A stretch of DNA of 64,000 bases from Argopecten irradians. Its lineage: Eukaryota; Mollusca; Bivalvia; Pectinida; Pectinidae. The translations under genes and the position numbers were made by a program. Under the pieces are notes generated by a model that did no database searches, was not told the origin of the DNA, and saw nothing but the letters and a program-made list of their open reading frames with translations. Below are positions 23,200-36,700 of the stretch, in pieces. Location: positions 74,511,051-74,575,050 of the forward strand of contig NC_091134.1 of assembly GCF_041381155.1 (NCBI RefSeq), given 5' to 3'. Positions within the stretch are counted from its first letter, which is position 1. Every line of letters begins with the position of its first letter.

Positions 23200-25615
23200 T
23201 CCAGTTATATCCCTTACATACAATATATACACTGTATGTCCCTTGTTTCTAGCCTGCTTATAGTAATGTCTTCAATCGCGGCTAGGGTAAAACTTAATGT
23301 AACAGTTCTTCCAATACGTGTTTATGAGGGTTTTGAATCTGTTTACCGACTCGGCATTCACAATTTCCGAAGGTAAGGAGTTCCAGTCGTTTATCACTCT
23401 TATTGCAAATGAATATTTCCGAATGTTAAGTCTCGTATGAGGTTTCAGTAATCTTTTATTGTGTCCCCTTGTTCTGTAATGGTCTTGTTTGGTCAGCATG
23501 CTTCGACCTCTATCACTGGTTATGTCAATTTCATTAATAATTCTGAATACTTGTAAAACATCTGCTCTTTTACGTCTGTAGAGATGGTAATCCAAGTTGA
23601 CATAATCGGTTTGAGTAGGGTAAGTCGGAAAGTCCTTTTGCTAGTTTGGTGGCCCGACGTTGCACATTTTCTAGTTGCTGGATATCCTTAGGTAGCAGTG
23701 GACTCCAGACTGTAGTAGCATATTCTAACTGGCCGAATGAGAGATTTATGTAATGGCAGAAACATGTCTTTGTCGAGTGGACCAAACGTTCTCCTAATCA
23801 TCCCCAGAAGTCGATTTGCTTTCTTTACACAAGCTGATACGTGTATGCTAAATTTGAGCGCTGCATCAAATATCACACCTAAATCCTTTCCTTCGCGTGT
23901 AATACTTAAATAGTTTGTCCGTTGTTTCCCAACATAAAATGTACTGTACTCGGTTTCTTTGTTGCTATTTCCAAAATCCATAACTTTACATTTGTCAGCA
24001 TTAAATTTCAATTGCCATTTCTGTGACCAGTTGTCCAATTTATTGAGGTCTCTTTGCATTTTTTCCAAATCGTCGATGTAGTTGGCTGACCCATAAACTT
24101 TGGTATCATCCGCGAAAAGTTTCGTTATGGAATATGTTGATAAATATCAAAAATAAAACAGGTCCGAGCACACTACCTTTGGTACTCCGCTTATAACCGG
24201 GATCCAGGACGATGTTCCGTTTAAAACAACCCGTTGTTTTCTTTCTGATAGAAACGCCTTTATCCACGCGGCCATTTTACCATTAATTCCCAGAGCTTTA
24301 ATTTTTGACAGCAGACGATTGTGTGGAACGGTGTCAAATGCTTTTTTAAAGTCTAAATATACATTGTCCACATTGTTGCCTTCATCTAGTTCCCTTGTGA
24401 TGTCATCTTGAACTTCAAGTAGTTGCAATGATGTAGATTTTTTTTGATAGAAAACCAAACTGTTCCTCACATAAAAGTTTATTATTTTCCAAAAATTCCA
24501 TAATATTATTTCGGCAAATTGATTCCAATGCTTTTACAATACTGGTTAAACTTACGGGTCTGTAATTTTGGGCTTTCTGTTTGTTTCCTTTTTTGAAGAT
24601 TGGCGTTACGTTTGCTTCTTTCCATATCTTTGGTAATACGCTTTCTCTGAGAGATTTATTAAATATGATTGCCAGTGGTTCACTGATTACGGATCGTAGC
24701 TCATAAAGCATATTAGGATGAAGCTTGCAATGTCCAGGAGATTTAGCGACATTCAATTCTCCGAGTTTCTTTTCGACCTGGTCTATTCTTATCTCCAGGT
24801 TACCGAGTTCCATGTTGGTTCTTACTTTGAACTCCGGTATATTGTTGTTGTACTCTATTGTAAATACAAGTTAGTGCTAAAGAACTGATTAAGTACTGTT
24901 GTTTTTACTTCGTCTGTTGTCACAATATCGCCGTTTTCAGCTTCTAGATTTGGTATTACTGATTTGGTTTTTGTTTTACTTTGGATGTATTTCCAGAAAC
25001 TTTTAGGATTGTCCTTAAATTCAGTTACTATCTTATTTTCACATTCCTCCACTGAACTTCTTTGCTATTTTGATGCTTCGTTTCTGGCAAGTCTATATGT
25101 TTCGTAGTTTTCTGGTGTTTTATTGTGTTTATATAGATACCGAGTCTTTCGTTTGCTTTTTAAAGCATTGATGGTGGTCTCTTTCATCCAAATTTTCCTC
25201 ACCCTCCGATGCGACGGTCTTACTTTGCACACTGGTATAAGTTGATCAATTATCTTGAAGAGTTTATCGACAAAGTAATCCCAAGCATCGCATGTGTTCA
25301 AACCTTGAAGTTCATGCTCCCATCGAATTAATCTAAGTTCTTCGTTCATGGTATCGTAGTGTCCTCTATAGCAGCAATATCTTATTAAATCGGTTTTCGG
25401 TGATGATGTTACTATATAAACATTTAGTCCAAATACTATCACAGCGTGATCACTTTTGTCTGTGTCGAGTAGTCTCAAGAATATGTTGAAATAAAAAGTT
25501 TTTTTTAATGCACTCCGAAAAGTCATAAGCTAAAGAACCAATTGTTTGGGTTGTACTTTCCAGTTCCCAGTTGATATTTTTTATATTGACGGCGGTAAGT
25601 CGACTATTGTTCATT
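23200..25615 (-). pseudogene. CR1/Jockey-like non-LTR retrotransposon (LINE), 5'-truncated and multiply frameshifted
   Basis: Read on the minus strand, the remnants are in order. First is the end of the AP endonuclease domain, INWELESTTQT...FSECIKK (about 25480-25600), then KSDHAVIVF (about 25455). A linker follows with KSFWKYIQSK (about 25000). The reverse transcriptase comes next: NVTPIFKKGNKQKAQNYRPV near 24590, DFKKAFDTVPHNRLLSKIKA near 24330, KGSVLGPVLFLIF near 24160, and the catalytic FADDTKVYG near 24110. Then NADKCKVM near 23990, and the typical C-terminal end RTRGHNKRLLKPHTRLNIRK then VINDWNSLP near 23380. At least five frame changes or stops separate these pieces, so it is dead. The 5' end is missing before the endonuclease core, as expected for target-primed 5' truncation. 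Clade assignment is from motif style only. Confidence 0.9.
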
Positions 25616-27723
25616 AGACATCTGATAACGTCACCATATCTGGTATTCGAGAGATAGAAATCAGTGAATATTTTGAGAACGCTGTACGTTTAGAAACGAG
25701 ATCTTGCAGAAAATAATATGTTTGCTTATAAAATTATACCTGTCGATCAAGCAGAAAACCGTGCCGCCTGGATCAATGTTTTTGTCCTTTTTTCTGTAGA
25801 TCTCCGTTTAAAGGTGTATTACATTTATTTCTGCCCTAGCTTGTGATTGGATTTCCGTTGTTTTGAGGTTACTAATGTTATCTTTAAATGATAAACTAAA
25901 ATGATATTTAGTTTTTTATGGTGTCATCTGTGATACTAAAAGTGTGCGGGATAAAATACAACGTAATCCTCTTTATAAATGATAAGATGTTATGTTAGAA
26001 TCTGTTTAGGTGGTGGGATGTCATAAAAGATGTGCTTACATTACTGTTTTGGAAATGAAAGGTAGAAGAGAAGAATGCAACTGCTAACAATAGGTTTATA
26101 GAGTCAATGATATCGAAACCCTTCAAATCCTAGTCATGAATCTTAAACAGTTGGATCAAAGCGAATCCGTTTAAGGGTTGATTGGTGATGTATCGTTCTT
26201 CGGTAGGCCTACATTTATACGACAATCGCCATTATTCATAATCCGCGCAGCAATCTGATGGTATTACCTTAAGTACCCGGATGAAGGAATAGAGACATTT
26301 ACATAATTACAGAGTAAATCGAGGGCCTGTGTGTGTCAAACTCTCGTGATTTACCCATGGTACCTAACCGTGATTGATCGCCCCGGGGGAGGGGACGGCG
26401 GTTGAGATGTCTCCCAATCAATCAGAGTCCGGTGTTAGGGAGGACATGACGACAGATCGTAATCTCCGCTTTAAACGGAGGATAATGAATTTGTTGTGTA
26501 ATGTTAGGACATGGGATCCCCAACGTTATGTAAGCACTGCCAATTGGCAATGACACCGACACGCTACTCATATATAATGAATGTTTACGCAGTTTTCAAG
26601 GATGTCATTTGTATAACAAACCATTAAAAGGAGAGAGTGCAGGAGAACCATCACGCTGTCACTACCAGGGTGCTATGGACGGTTTTTGTTGTGGGCCTAG
26701 TACCTTTAGAATCCACAAGAGGCAACCGCGAACTGTACCCGTCACTGCATTAAGGGCAGTCAGTAGACTACCAGAGAAATTCTCCGTAGGGTCGTGCCAG
26801 CGTCGCCCCCGATCTGATCGAGAAATTGACACCTCCTACCTCTCTCAAGTGCTCTCAACATAAATTACGGTTTGATTGTCGCGATAACAGATTGGAAAGC
26901 ATCTTTCATTTAAGGTGAATTTATTTCCTTGAAGGGGCTTGTTTGGTGTACAATGTGAGATTTGTTTACTATTTTTTTCTATAATCTTGTAGAAGTTTGA
27001 CAGATTGTGAACACGGGAACATCATGACTTATATATTGGCCTATGTTTATTTATTTAACTGCGAAAATATGAATCATTTAACGTGCATTAGATATTTTTA
27101 TATGTTATTTCTTCATGACGATGTTTCGATGTCTAGTAACCAGGTCAAGCATTACACTGAAGAAGATATTTGTTTACGAAGTCGTAGACAAAAGCGTACG
27201 GACAGTTTTCCTCAAAGACGCTTCATAATGCTTATGATTTAATTTGAATGACTCATTGAGGTACTATTTGATTTTCGTGATTTTACTTATTTTTGACAAA
27301 AATTATTGTAATATCAGTGTTAATTGTCGCAGTGATAATATGGGATGCTAACTAAATGTTCTTGTAGTATATTTATGACGATCCTTAGATATATTGTTAC
27401 TGGTATTGTACTTGACTTGAATTTCTTCAACTGTCATTATTAGTATCACTCCGGTGCCTATTTCTTAGGGAAGCTAACCGATGTAATGTTTACTGCTCAA
27501 TTATGAGAACAAATATCTCACATGTCTGTATGTCTGTGATAATGAATTAACTACATGTCTAATACAATAGACATCTGCAAAGCCAACACGCACAAAGAAA
27601 GTGTAATTTACACCTGTATACAGGTAAGAAGGCGGGAGGCCACGCCCACCACATTAACAGATCCTCAGTGCTTATGTCGTTATTGACGCCTCGGTTTAAT
27701 TTAAATCTCATGATTATACCCGC
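25616..27723. other. Non-repetitive spacer, no supported gene
   Basis: Contains small open frames (for example 26609-26863 +, 26997-27242 +, 27559-27741 -) with no recognisable domain, and a short C+G-rich stretch at 26375-26400. A small hairpin, CTCCG/CGGAG, lies near 26465. I call no gene. Confidence 0.5.
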
Positions 27724-27758
27724 ACTGTTTCCCGTGCCCATCAGGCATGGGAAACAGT
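27724..27758. repeat. Inverted repeat (14-bp arms, 7-nt loop) abutting the 31-bp mega-array
   Basis: ACTGTTTCCCGTGC (27724-27737) pairs with GCATGGGAAACAGT (27745-27758) with a single mismatch across the loop CCATCAG. The next base starts the first recognisable 31-bp unit (AGCATTATACAATCTGTG). Confidence 0.85.
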
Positions 27759-30700
27759 AGCATTATACAATCTGTGTCCTAACTGTTCTAGCATTGTACA
27801 ATCTATGTCCTAACTGTTCTATCATTGTACAATCTGTGTCCTCACTGTTCTGACATTGTACGATCTGTGTCCTAACTGTTCTGACATTTTTGTACAATCT
27901 GTGTTCTAACGGTTCTAACATTGTACAATTTGTGTCCTAACTGTTCTGACATTGTACAATCTATGTCCTAACTGTTCTGACATTGTACAATCTGTGTCCT
28001 AACTGTTCTGACATTTTTGTACAATCTGTGTCCTAACTATTCTGACATTGTACAATTTGTGTCCTAACTGTTCTGACATTGTACAATCTGTGTCCTAACT
28101 GTTCTAACATTGTGCATTCTGGGTCCTAACATTTCTGACATTGTACCATTTGTGTCCTTACTGTTCTGACATTGTACAATCTGTGTCCTAACTGTTCTGA
28201 CATTGTACAATCTGTGTCCTAACTGTTCTGACATTGTACAATCTGTGTCCTAACTGTTCTGACATTGTACAATCTGTGTCCTAACTGTTCTGACATTGTA
28301 CAATCTGTGTCCTAACTGTTCTGATATTGTACAATCTGTGTCCTAACTGTTCTGATATTGTACAATCTGTGTCCTAACTGTTCTGATATTGTACAATCTG
28401 TATCCTAACTGTTCTGACATTGTACGATCTATGTCCTAACTATTCTGACATTGTACAATCTATGTCCTAACTGTTCTGACATTGTACGATCTATGTCCTA
28501 ACTATTCTGACATTGTACAATCTATGTCCTAACTGTTCTGACATTGTACAATCTATGTCCTAACTGTTCTGACATTGTACAATCTGTGTCCTAACTGTTC
28601 TGACATTGTACAATCTGTGTCCTAACTGTTCTGATATTGTACAATCTTGTCCTAACTGTTCTAACATTGTACAATCTGTGTCCTAACTGTTCTGACATTG
28701 TACAATCTGTGTCCTAACTGTTCTGATATTGTACAATCTATGTCCTAACTGTTCTAACATTGTACAATCTGTGTACTAACTGTTCTGACATTGTACAATC
28801 TATGTCCTAACTGTTCTGACATTTTTGTACAATCTGTGTCCTAACTGTTCTGACATTGTACAATCTGTGTCCTAACTGTTCTTCATTGTACATTGTACAT
28901 GTGTCCTAACTGTTCTGAAATTGTACAATCTGTGTCCTAACTGTTCTACATTGTACAATCTGTGTCTAACTGTTCTGAATTGTACAATCTGTGTCCTAAC
29001 TGTTCTGACATTGTACAATCTGTGTCCTAACTGTTCTGACATTGTACAATCTGTGTCCTAACTGTTCTGACATTGTACAATCTGTGTCCTAACTGTTCTG
29101 ACATTGTAACAATCTGTGTCCTAACTGTTCTGACATTGTACAATCTGTGTCCTAACTGTTCTGACATTGTACAATCTGTGTCCTAACTGTTCTACATTGT
29201 ACAATCTGTGTCCTAACTGTTCTGACATTGTACAATCTGTGTCCTAACTGTTCTGACATTGTACAATCTGTGTCCTAACTGTTCTGACATTGTACAATCT
29301 GTGTCCTAACTGTTCTGACATTGTACAATCTGTGTCCTAACTGTTCTGACATTGTACAATCTGTGTCCTAACTGTTCTGACATTGTACAATCTGTGTCCT
29401 AACTGTTCTGACATTGTACAATCTGTGTCCTAACTGTTCTGACATTGTACAATCTGTGTCCTAACTGTTCTGACATTGTACAATCTGTGTCCTAACTGTT
29501 CTGACATTGTACAATCTGTGTCCTAACTGTTCTGACATTGTACAATCTGTGTCCTAACTGTTCTGACATTGTACAATCTGTGTCCTAACTGTTCTGACAT
29601 TGTACAATCTGTGTCCTAACTGTTCTGACATTGTACAATCTGTGTCCTAACTGTTCTGACATTGTACAATCTGTGTCCTAACTGTTCTGACATTGTACAA
29701 TCTGTGTCCTAACTGTTCTGACATTGTACAATCTGTGTCCTAACTGTTCTGACATTGTACAATCTGTGTCCTAACTGTTCTTACATTGTACAATCTGTGT
29801 CCTAACCATTCTTACATTGTACAATCTGTGTCCTAACTGTTCTGACATTGTACAATCTTTGTCCTAACTGTTCTGACATTGTACAATCTGTGTCCTAACT
29901 GTTCTGACATTGTACAATCTGTGTCCTTACTGTTCTGACATTGTACAATCTGTGTCCTAACTGTTCTGACATTGTACAATCTGTGTCCTAACTGTTCTGA
30001 CATTGTACAAACTGTGTCCTAACTGTTCTTACATTGTACAATCTGTGTCCTAACGTTCTACATTGTACAATCTGTGTCCTAACTGTTCTTACATTGTACA
30101 ATCTGTGTCCTAACTGTTCTTACATTGTACAATCTGTGTCCTAACTGTTCTGACATTGTACAATCTGTGTCCTAACTGTTCTGACATTGTACAATCTGTG
30201 TCCTAACTGTTCTGACATTGTACAATCTGTGTCCTAACTGTTCTGACATTGTACAATCTGTGTCCTAACTGTTCTGACATTGTACAATCTGTGTCCTAAC
30301 TGTTCTGACATTGTACAATCTGTGTCCTAACTGTTCTGACATTGTACAATCTGTGTCCTAACTGTTCTGACATTGTACAATCTGTGTCCTAACCATTCTT
30401 ACATTGTACAATCTGTGTCCTAACCATTCTTACATTGTACAAACTGTGTCCTAACCATTCTTACATTGTACAATCTGTGTCCTTACTGTTCTGACATTGT
30501 ACAATCTGTGTCCTAACTGTTCTGACATTGTACAATCTGTGTCCTAACTGTTCTGACATTGTACAATCTGTGTCCTAACTGTTCTGACATTGTACAATCT
30601 GTGTCCTAACTGTTCTGACATTGTACAATCTGTGTCCTAACTGTTCTGACATTGTACAATCTGTGTCCTAACTGTTCTGACATTGTACAATCTGTGTCCT

Positions 30701-33700
30701 AACTGTTCTGACATTGTACAATCTGTGTCCTAACTGTTCTGACATTGTACAATCTGTGTCCTAACTGTTCTGACATTGTACAATCTGTGTCCTTACTGTT
30801 CTGACATTGTACAATCTGTGTCCTAACTGTTCTGACATTGTACAATCTGTGTCCTAACTGTTCTGACATTGTACAATCTGTGTCCTAACTGTTCTGACAT
30901 TGTACAATCTGTGTCCTAACTGTTCTGACATTGTACAATCTGTGTCCTAACTGTTCTGACATTGTACAATCTGTGTCCTAACTGTTCTGACATTGTACAA
31001 TCTGTGTCCTAACTGTTCTGACATTGTACAATCTGTGTCCTAACTGTTCTGACATTGTACAATCTGTGTCCTAACTGTTCTAACATTGTACAATCTGTGT
31101 CCTAACTGTTCTGACATTGTACAATCTGTGTCCTAACTGTTCTGACATTGTACAATCTGTGTCCTAACTGTTCTGACATTGTACAATCTGTGTCCTAACT
31201 GTTCTGACATTGTACAATCTGTGTCCTAACTGTTCTGACATTGTACAATCTGTGTCCTAACTGTTCTGACATTGTACAATCTGTGTCCTAACTGTTCTGA
31301 CATTGTACAATCTGTGTCCTAACTGTTCTGACATTGTACAATCTGTGTCCTAACTGTTCTGACATTGTACAATCTGTGTCCTAACTGTTCTGACATTGTA
31401 CAATCTGTGTCCTAACTGTTCTTACATTGTACAATCTGTGTCCTAACTGTTCTGACATTGTACAATCTGTGTCCTAACTGTTCTGACATTGTACAATCTG
31501 TGTCCTAACTGTTCTGACATTGTACAAATCTGTGTCCTAACCATTCTTACATTGTACAATCTGTGTCCTAACTGTTCTGACATTGTACAATCTGTGTCCT
31601 AACTGTTCTGACATTGTACAATCTGTGTCCTAACTGTTCTGACATTGTACAATCTGTGTCCTAACTGTTCTGACATTGTACAATCTGTGTCCTAACTGTT
31701 CTGACATTGTACAATCTGTGTCCTAACTGTTCTGACATTGTACAATCTGTGTCCTAACTGTTCTGACATTGTACAATCTGTGTCCTAACTGTTCTGACAT
31801 TGTACAATCTGTGTTCTAACTGTTCTGACATTGTACAATCTGTGTCCTAACTGTTCTGACATTGTACAATCTGTGTCCTAACTGTTCTGACATTGTACAA
31901 TCTGTGTCCTAACTGTTCTGACATTGTACAATCTGTGTCCTAACTGTTCTGACATTGTACAATCTGTGTCCTAACTGTTCTGACATTGTACAATCTGTGT
32001 CCTAACTGTTCTGACATTGTACAATCTGTGTCCTAACTGTTCTGACATTGTACAATCCGTGTTCTAACTGTTCTGACATTGTACAATCTGTGTCCTAACT
32101 GTTCTGACATTGTACAATCTGTGTCCTAACTGTTCTGACATTGTACAATCTGTGTCCTAACTGTTCTGACATTGTACAATCTGTGTCCTAACTGTTCTAA
32201 CATTGTACAATCTGTGTCCTAACTGTTCTGACATTGTACAATCTGTGTCCTAACTGTTCTGACATTGTACAATCTGTGTCCTAACTGTTCTGACATTGTA
32301 CAATCTGTGTCCTAACTGTTCTTACATTGTACAATCTGTGTCCTAACTGTTCTGACATTGTACAATCTGTGTCCTAACTGTTCTGACATTGTACAATCTG
32401 TGTCCTAACTGTTCTGACATTGTACAATCTGTGTCCTAACTGTTCTGACATTGTACAATCTGTGTCCTAACTGTTCTGACATTGTACAATCTGTGTCCTA
32501 ACTGTTCTAACATTGTACAATCTGTGTCCTAACTGTTCTGACATTGTACAATCTGTGTCCTAACTGTTCTGACATTGTACAATCTGTGTCCTAACTGTTC
32601 TGACATTGTACAATCTGTGTCCTAACTGTTCTGACATTGTACAATCTGTGTCCTAACTGTTCTGACATTGTACAATCTGTGTCCTAACTGTTCTGACATT
32701 GTACAATCTGTGTCCTTACTGTTCTAGCATTGTACAATCTGTGTCCTAACTGTTCTGACATTGTACAATCTGTGTCCTAACTGTTCTGACATTGTACAAT
32801 CTGTGTCCTAACTGTTCTGACATTGTACAATCTGTGTCCTAACTGTCTAACATTGTACAATCTGTGTCCTAACTGTTCTGACATTGTACAATCTGTGTCC
32901 TAACTGTTCTGACATTGTACAATCTGTGTCCTAACTGTTCTGACATTGTACAATCTGTGTCCTAACTGTTCTGACATTGTACAATCTGTGTCCTAACTGT
33001 TCTAACATTGTACAATCTGTGTCCTAACTGTTCTGACATTGTACAATCTGTGTCCTAACTGTTCTGACATTGTACAATCTGTGTCCTAACTGTTCTGACA
33101 TTGTACAATCTGTGTCCTAACTGTTCTGACATTGTACAATCTGTGTCCTAACTGTTCTGACATTGTACAATCTGTGTCATAACTGTTCTGACATTGTACA
33201 ATCTGTGTCCTAACTGTTCTGACATTGTACAATCTGTGTCCTAACTGTTCTGACATTGTACAATCTGTGTCCTAACTGTTCTGACATTGTACAATCTGTG
33301 TCCTAACTGTTCTGACATTGTACAATCTGTGTCCTAACTGTTCTGACATTGTACAATCTGTGTCCTAACTGTTTAAATAGTACAATCTGTGTCCTAACTG
33401 TTCTGACATTGTACAATCTGTGTCCTAACTGTTCTGACATTGTACAATCTGTGTCCTAACTGTACTGACATTTTTGTATAATCTGTGTCCTAACTGTTCT
33501 GACATTGTACAATTTGTGTCTTAACGTTCTAATATTGTACACAATCTGTGTCCTAACTGTTCTGACATTGTACAATCTGTGTCCTAACTGTTCTGACATT
33601 GTACAATCTGTGTCCTAACTGTTCTGACATTGTACAATCTGTGTCCTAACTGTTCTGACATTGTACAATCTGTGTCCTAACTGTTCTGACATTGTACAAT

Positions 33701-36700
33701 CTGTGTCCTAACTGTTCTGACATTGTACAATCTGTGTCCTAACTGTTCTGACATTGTACAATCTGTGTCCTAACTGTTCTGACATTGTACAATCTGTGTC
33801 CTAACTGTTCTGACATTGTACAATCTGTGTCCTAACTGTTCTGACATTGTACAATCTGTGTCCTAACTGTTCTGACATTGTACAATCTGTGTCCTAACTG
33901 TTCTGACATTGTACAATTTGTGTCTTAACGTTCTAATATTGTACACAATCTGTGTCCTAACTGTTCTGACATTGTACAATCTGTGTCCTAACTGTTCTGA
34001 CATTGTACAATCTGTGTCCTAACTGTTCTGACATTGTACAATCTGTGTCCTAACTGTTCTGACATTGTACAATCTGTGTCCTAACTGTTCTGACATTGTA
34101 CAATCTGTGTCCTAACTGTTCTGACATTGTACAATCTGTGTACTTACTGTTCTGACATTGTACAATCTGTGTCCTAACTGTTCTGACATTGTACAATCTG
34201 TGTCCTAACTGTTCTGACATTGTACAATCTGTGTCCTAACTGTTCTGACATTGTACAAATCTGTGTCCTAACTGTTCTGACATTGTACAATCTGTGTCCT
34301 AACTGTTCTGACATTGTACAATCTGTGTCCTAACTGTTCTGACATTGTACAATCTGTGTCCTAACTGTTCTGACATTGTACAATCTGTGTCCTAACTGTT
34401 CTGACATTGTACAATCTGTGTCCTAACTGTTCTGACATTGTACAATCTGTGTCCTAACTGTTCTGACATTGTACAATCTGTGTCCTAACTGTTCTGACAT
34501 TGTACAATCTGTGTCCTAACTGTTCTGACATTGTACAATCTGTGTCCTAACTGTTCTTACATTGTACAATCTGTGTCCTAACTGTTCTGACATTGTACAA
34601 TCTGTGTCCTAACTGTTCTGACATTGTACAATCTGTGTCCTAACTGTTCTGACATTGTACAATCTGTGTCCTAACTGTTCTGACATTGTACAATCTGTGT
34701 CCTAACTGTTCTGACATTGTACAATCTGTGTCCTAACTGTTCTGACATTGTACAATCTGTGTCCTAACTGTTCTGCATTGTACAATCTGTGTCCTAACTG
34801 TTCTCATTGTCAACTTGTTGTACAACAATCTGTGTCCTAACTGTTCTGACATTGTACAATCTGTGTCCTAACTGTTCTGACATTGTACAATCTGTGTCTA
34901 CTGTTCTGACATTGTACAATCTGTGTCCTAACTGTTCTGACATTGTACAACTGTGTCCTAACTGTTCTGACATTGTACAATCTGTGTCCTAACTGTTCTG
35001 ACATTGTACAATCTGTGTCCTAACTGTTCTGACATTGTACAATCTGTGTCCTAACTGTTCTGACATTGTACAATCTGTGTCCTAACTGTTCTGACATTGT
35101 ACAATCTGTGTCCTAACTGTTCTGACATTGTACAATCTGTGTCCTAACTGTTCTGACATTGTACAATCTGTGTCCTAACTGTTCTGACATTGTACAATCT
35201 GTGTCCTAACTGTTCTGACATTGTACAATCTGTGTCCTAACTGTTCTGACATTGTACAATCTGTGTCCTAACTGTTCTGACATTGTACAATCTGTGTCCT
35301 AACTGTTCTGACATTGTACAATCTGTGTCCTAACTGTTCTGACATTGTACAATCTGTGTCCTAACTGTTCTGACATTGTACAATCTGTGTCCTAACTGTT
35401 CTGACATTGTACAATCTGTGTCCTAACTGTTCTGACATTGTACAATCTGTGTTCTAACTGTTCTGACATTGTACAATCTGTGTCCTAACTGTTCTGACAT
35501 TGTACAATCTGTGTCCTAACTGTTTAAATAGTACAATCTGTGTCCTAACTGTTCTGACATTGTACAAACTGTGTCTTAACCGTTCTTACATTGTACAATC
35601 TGTGTCCTAACTGTTCTGACATTGTACAATCTGTGTCCTAACTGTTCTGACATTGTACAATCTGTGTCCTAACTGTTCTAACATTGTACAATCTGTGTCC
35701 TAACTGTTCTGACATTGTACAATCTGTGTCCTAACTGTTCTAATTGCATTGTACAATCTGTGTCCTAACTGTTCTGACATTGTACAATCTGTGTCCTAAC
35801 TGTTCTGACATTGTACAATCTGTGTCCTAACTGTTCTGACATTGTACAATCTGTGTCTTAACTGTTCTGACATTGTACAATCTGTGTCCTAACTGTTCTG
35901 ACATTGTACAATCTGTGTCCTAACTGTTCTGACATTGTACAATCTGTGTCCTAACTGTTCTAACATTGTACAATCTGTGTCCTAACTGTTCTGACATTGT
36001 ACAATCTGTGTCCTAACTGTTCTGACATTGTACAATCTGTGTCCTAACTGTTCTGACATTGTACAATCTGTGTCCTAACTGTTCTGACATTGTACAATCT
36101 GTGTCCTAACTGTTCTGACATTGTACAATCTGTGTCCTAACTGTTCTGACATTGTACAATCTGTGTCCTAACTGTTCTGACATTGTACAATCTGTGTCTT
36201 AACTGTTCTGACATTGTACAATCTGTGTCCTAACTGTTCTGACATTGTACAATCTGTGTCCTAACTGTTCTGACATTGTACAATCTGTGTCCTAACTGTT
36301 CTGACATTGTACAATCTGTGTCCTAACTGTTCTGACATTGTACAATCTGTGTCCTAACTGTTCTGACATTGTACAATCTGTGTCCTAACTGTTCTGACAT
36401 TGTACAATCTGTGTCCTAACTGTTCTGACATTGTACAATCTGTGTCCTAACTGTTCTGACATTGTACAATCTGTGTCCTAACTGTTACATTGTTCTGTGA
36501 CATTGTACATTGTACAATCTGTGTCCTAACTGTTCTGACATTGTACAATCTGTGTCCTAACTGTTCTGACATTGTACAATTTGTGTCCTAACTGTTCTGA
36601 CATTGTACAATCTGTGTCCTAACTGTTCTGACATTGTACAATCTGTGTCCTAACTGTTCTGACATTGTACAATCTGTGTCCTAACTGTTCTGACATTGTA

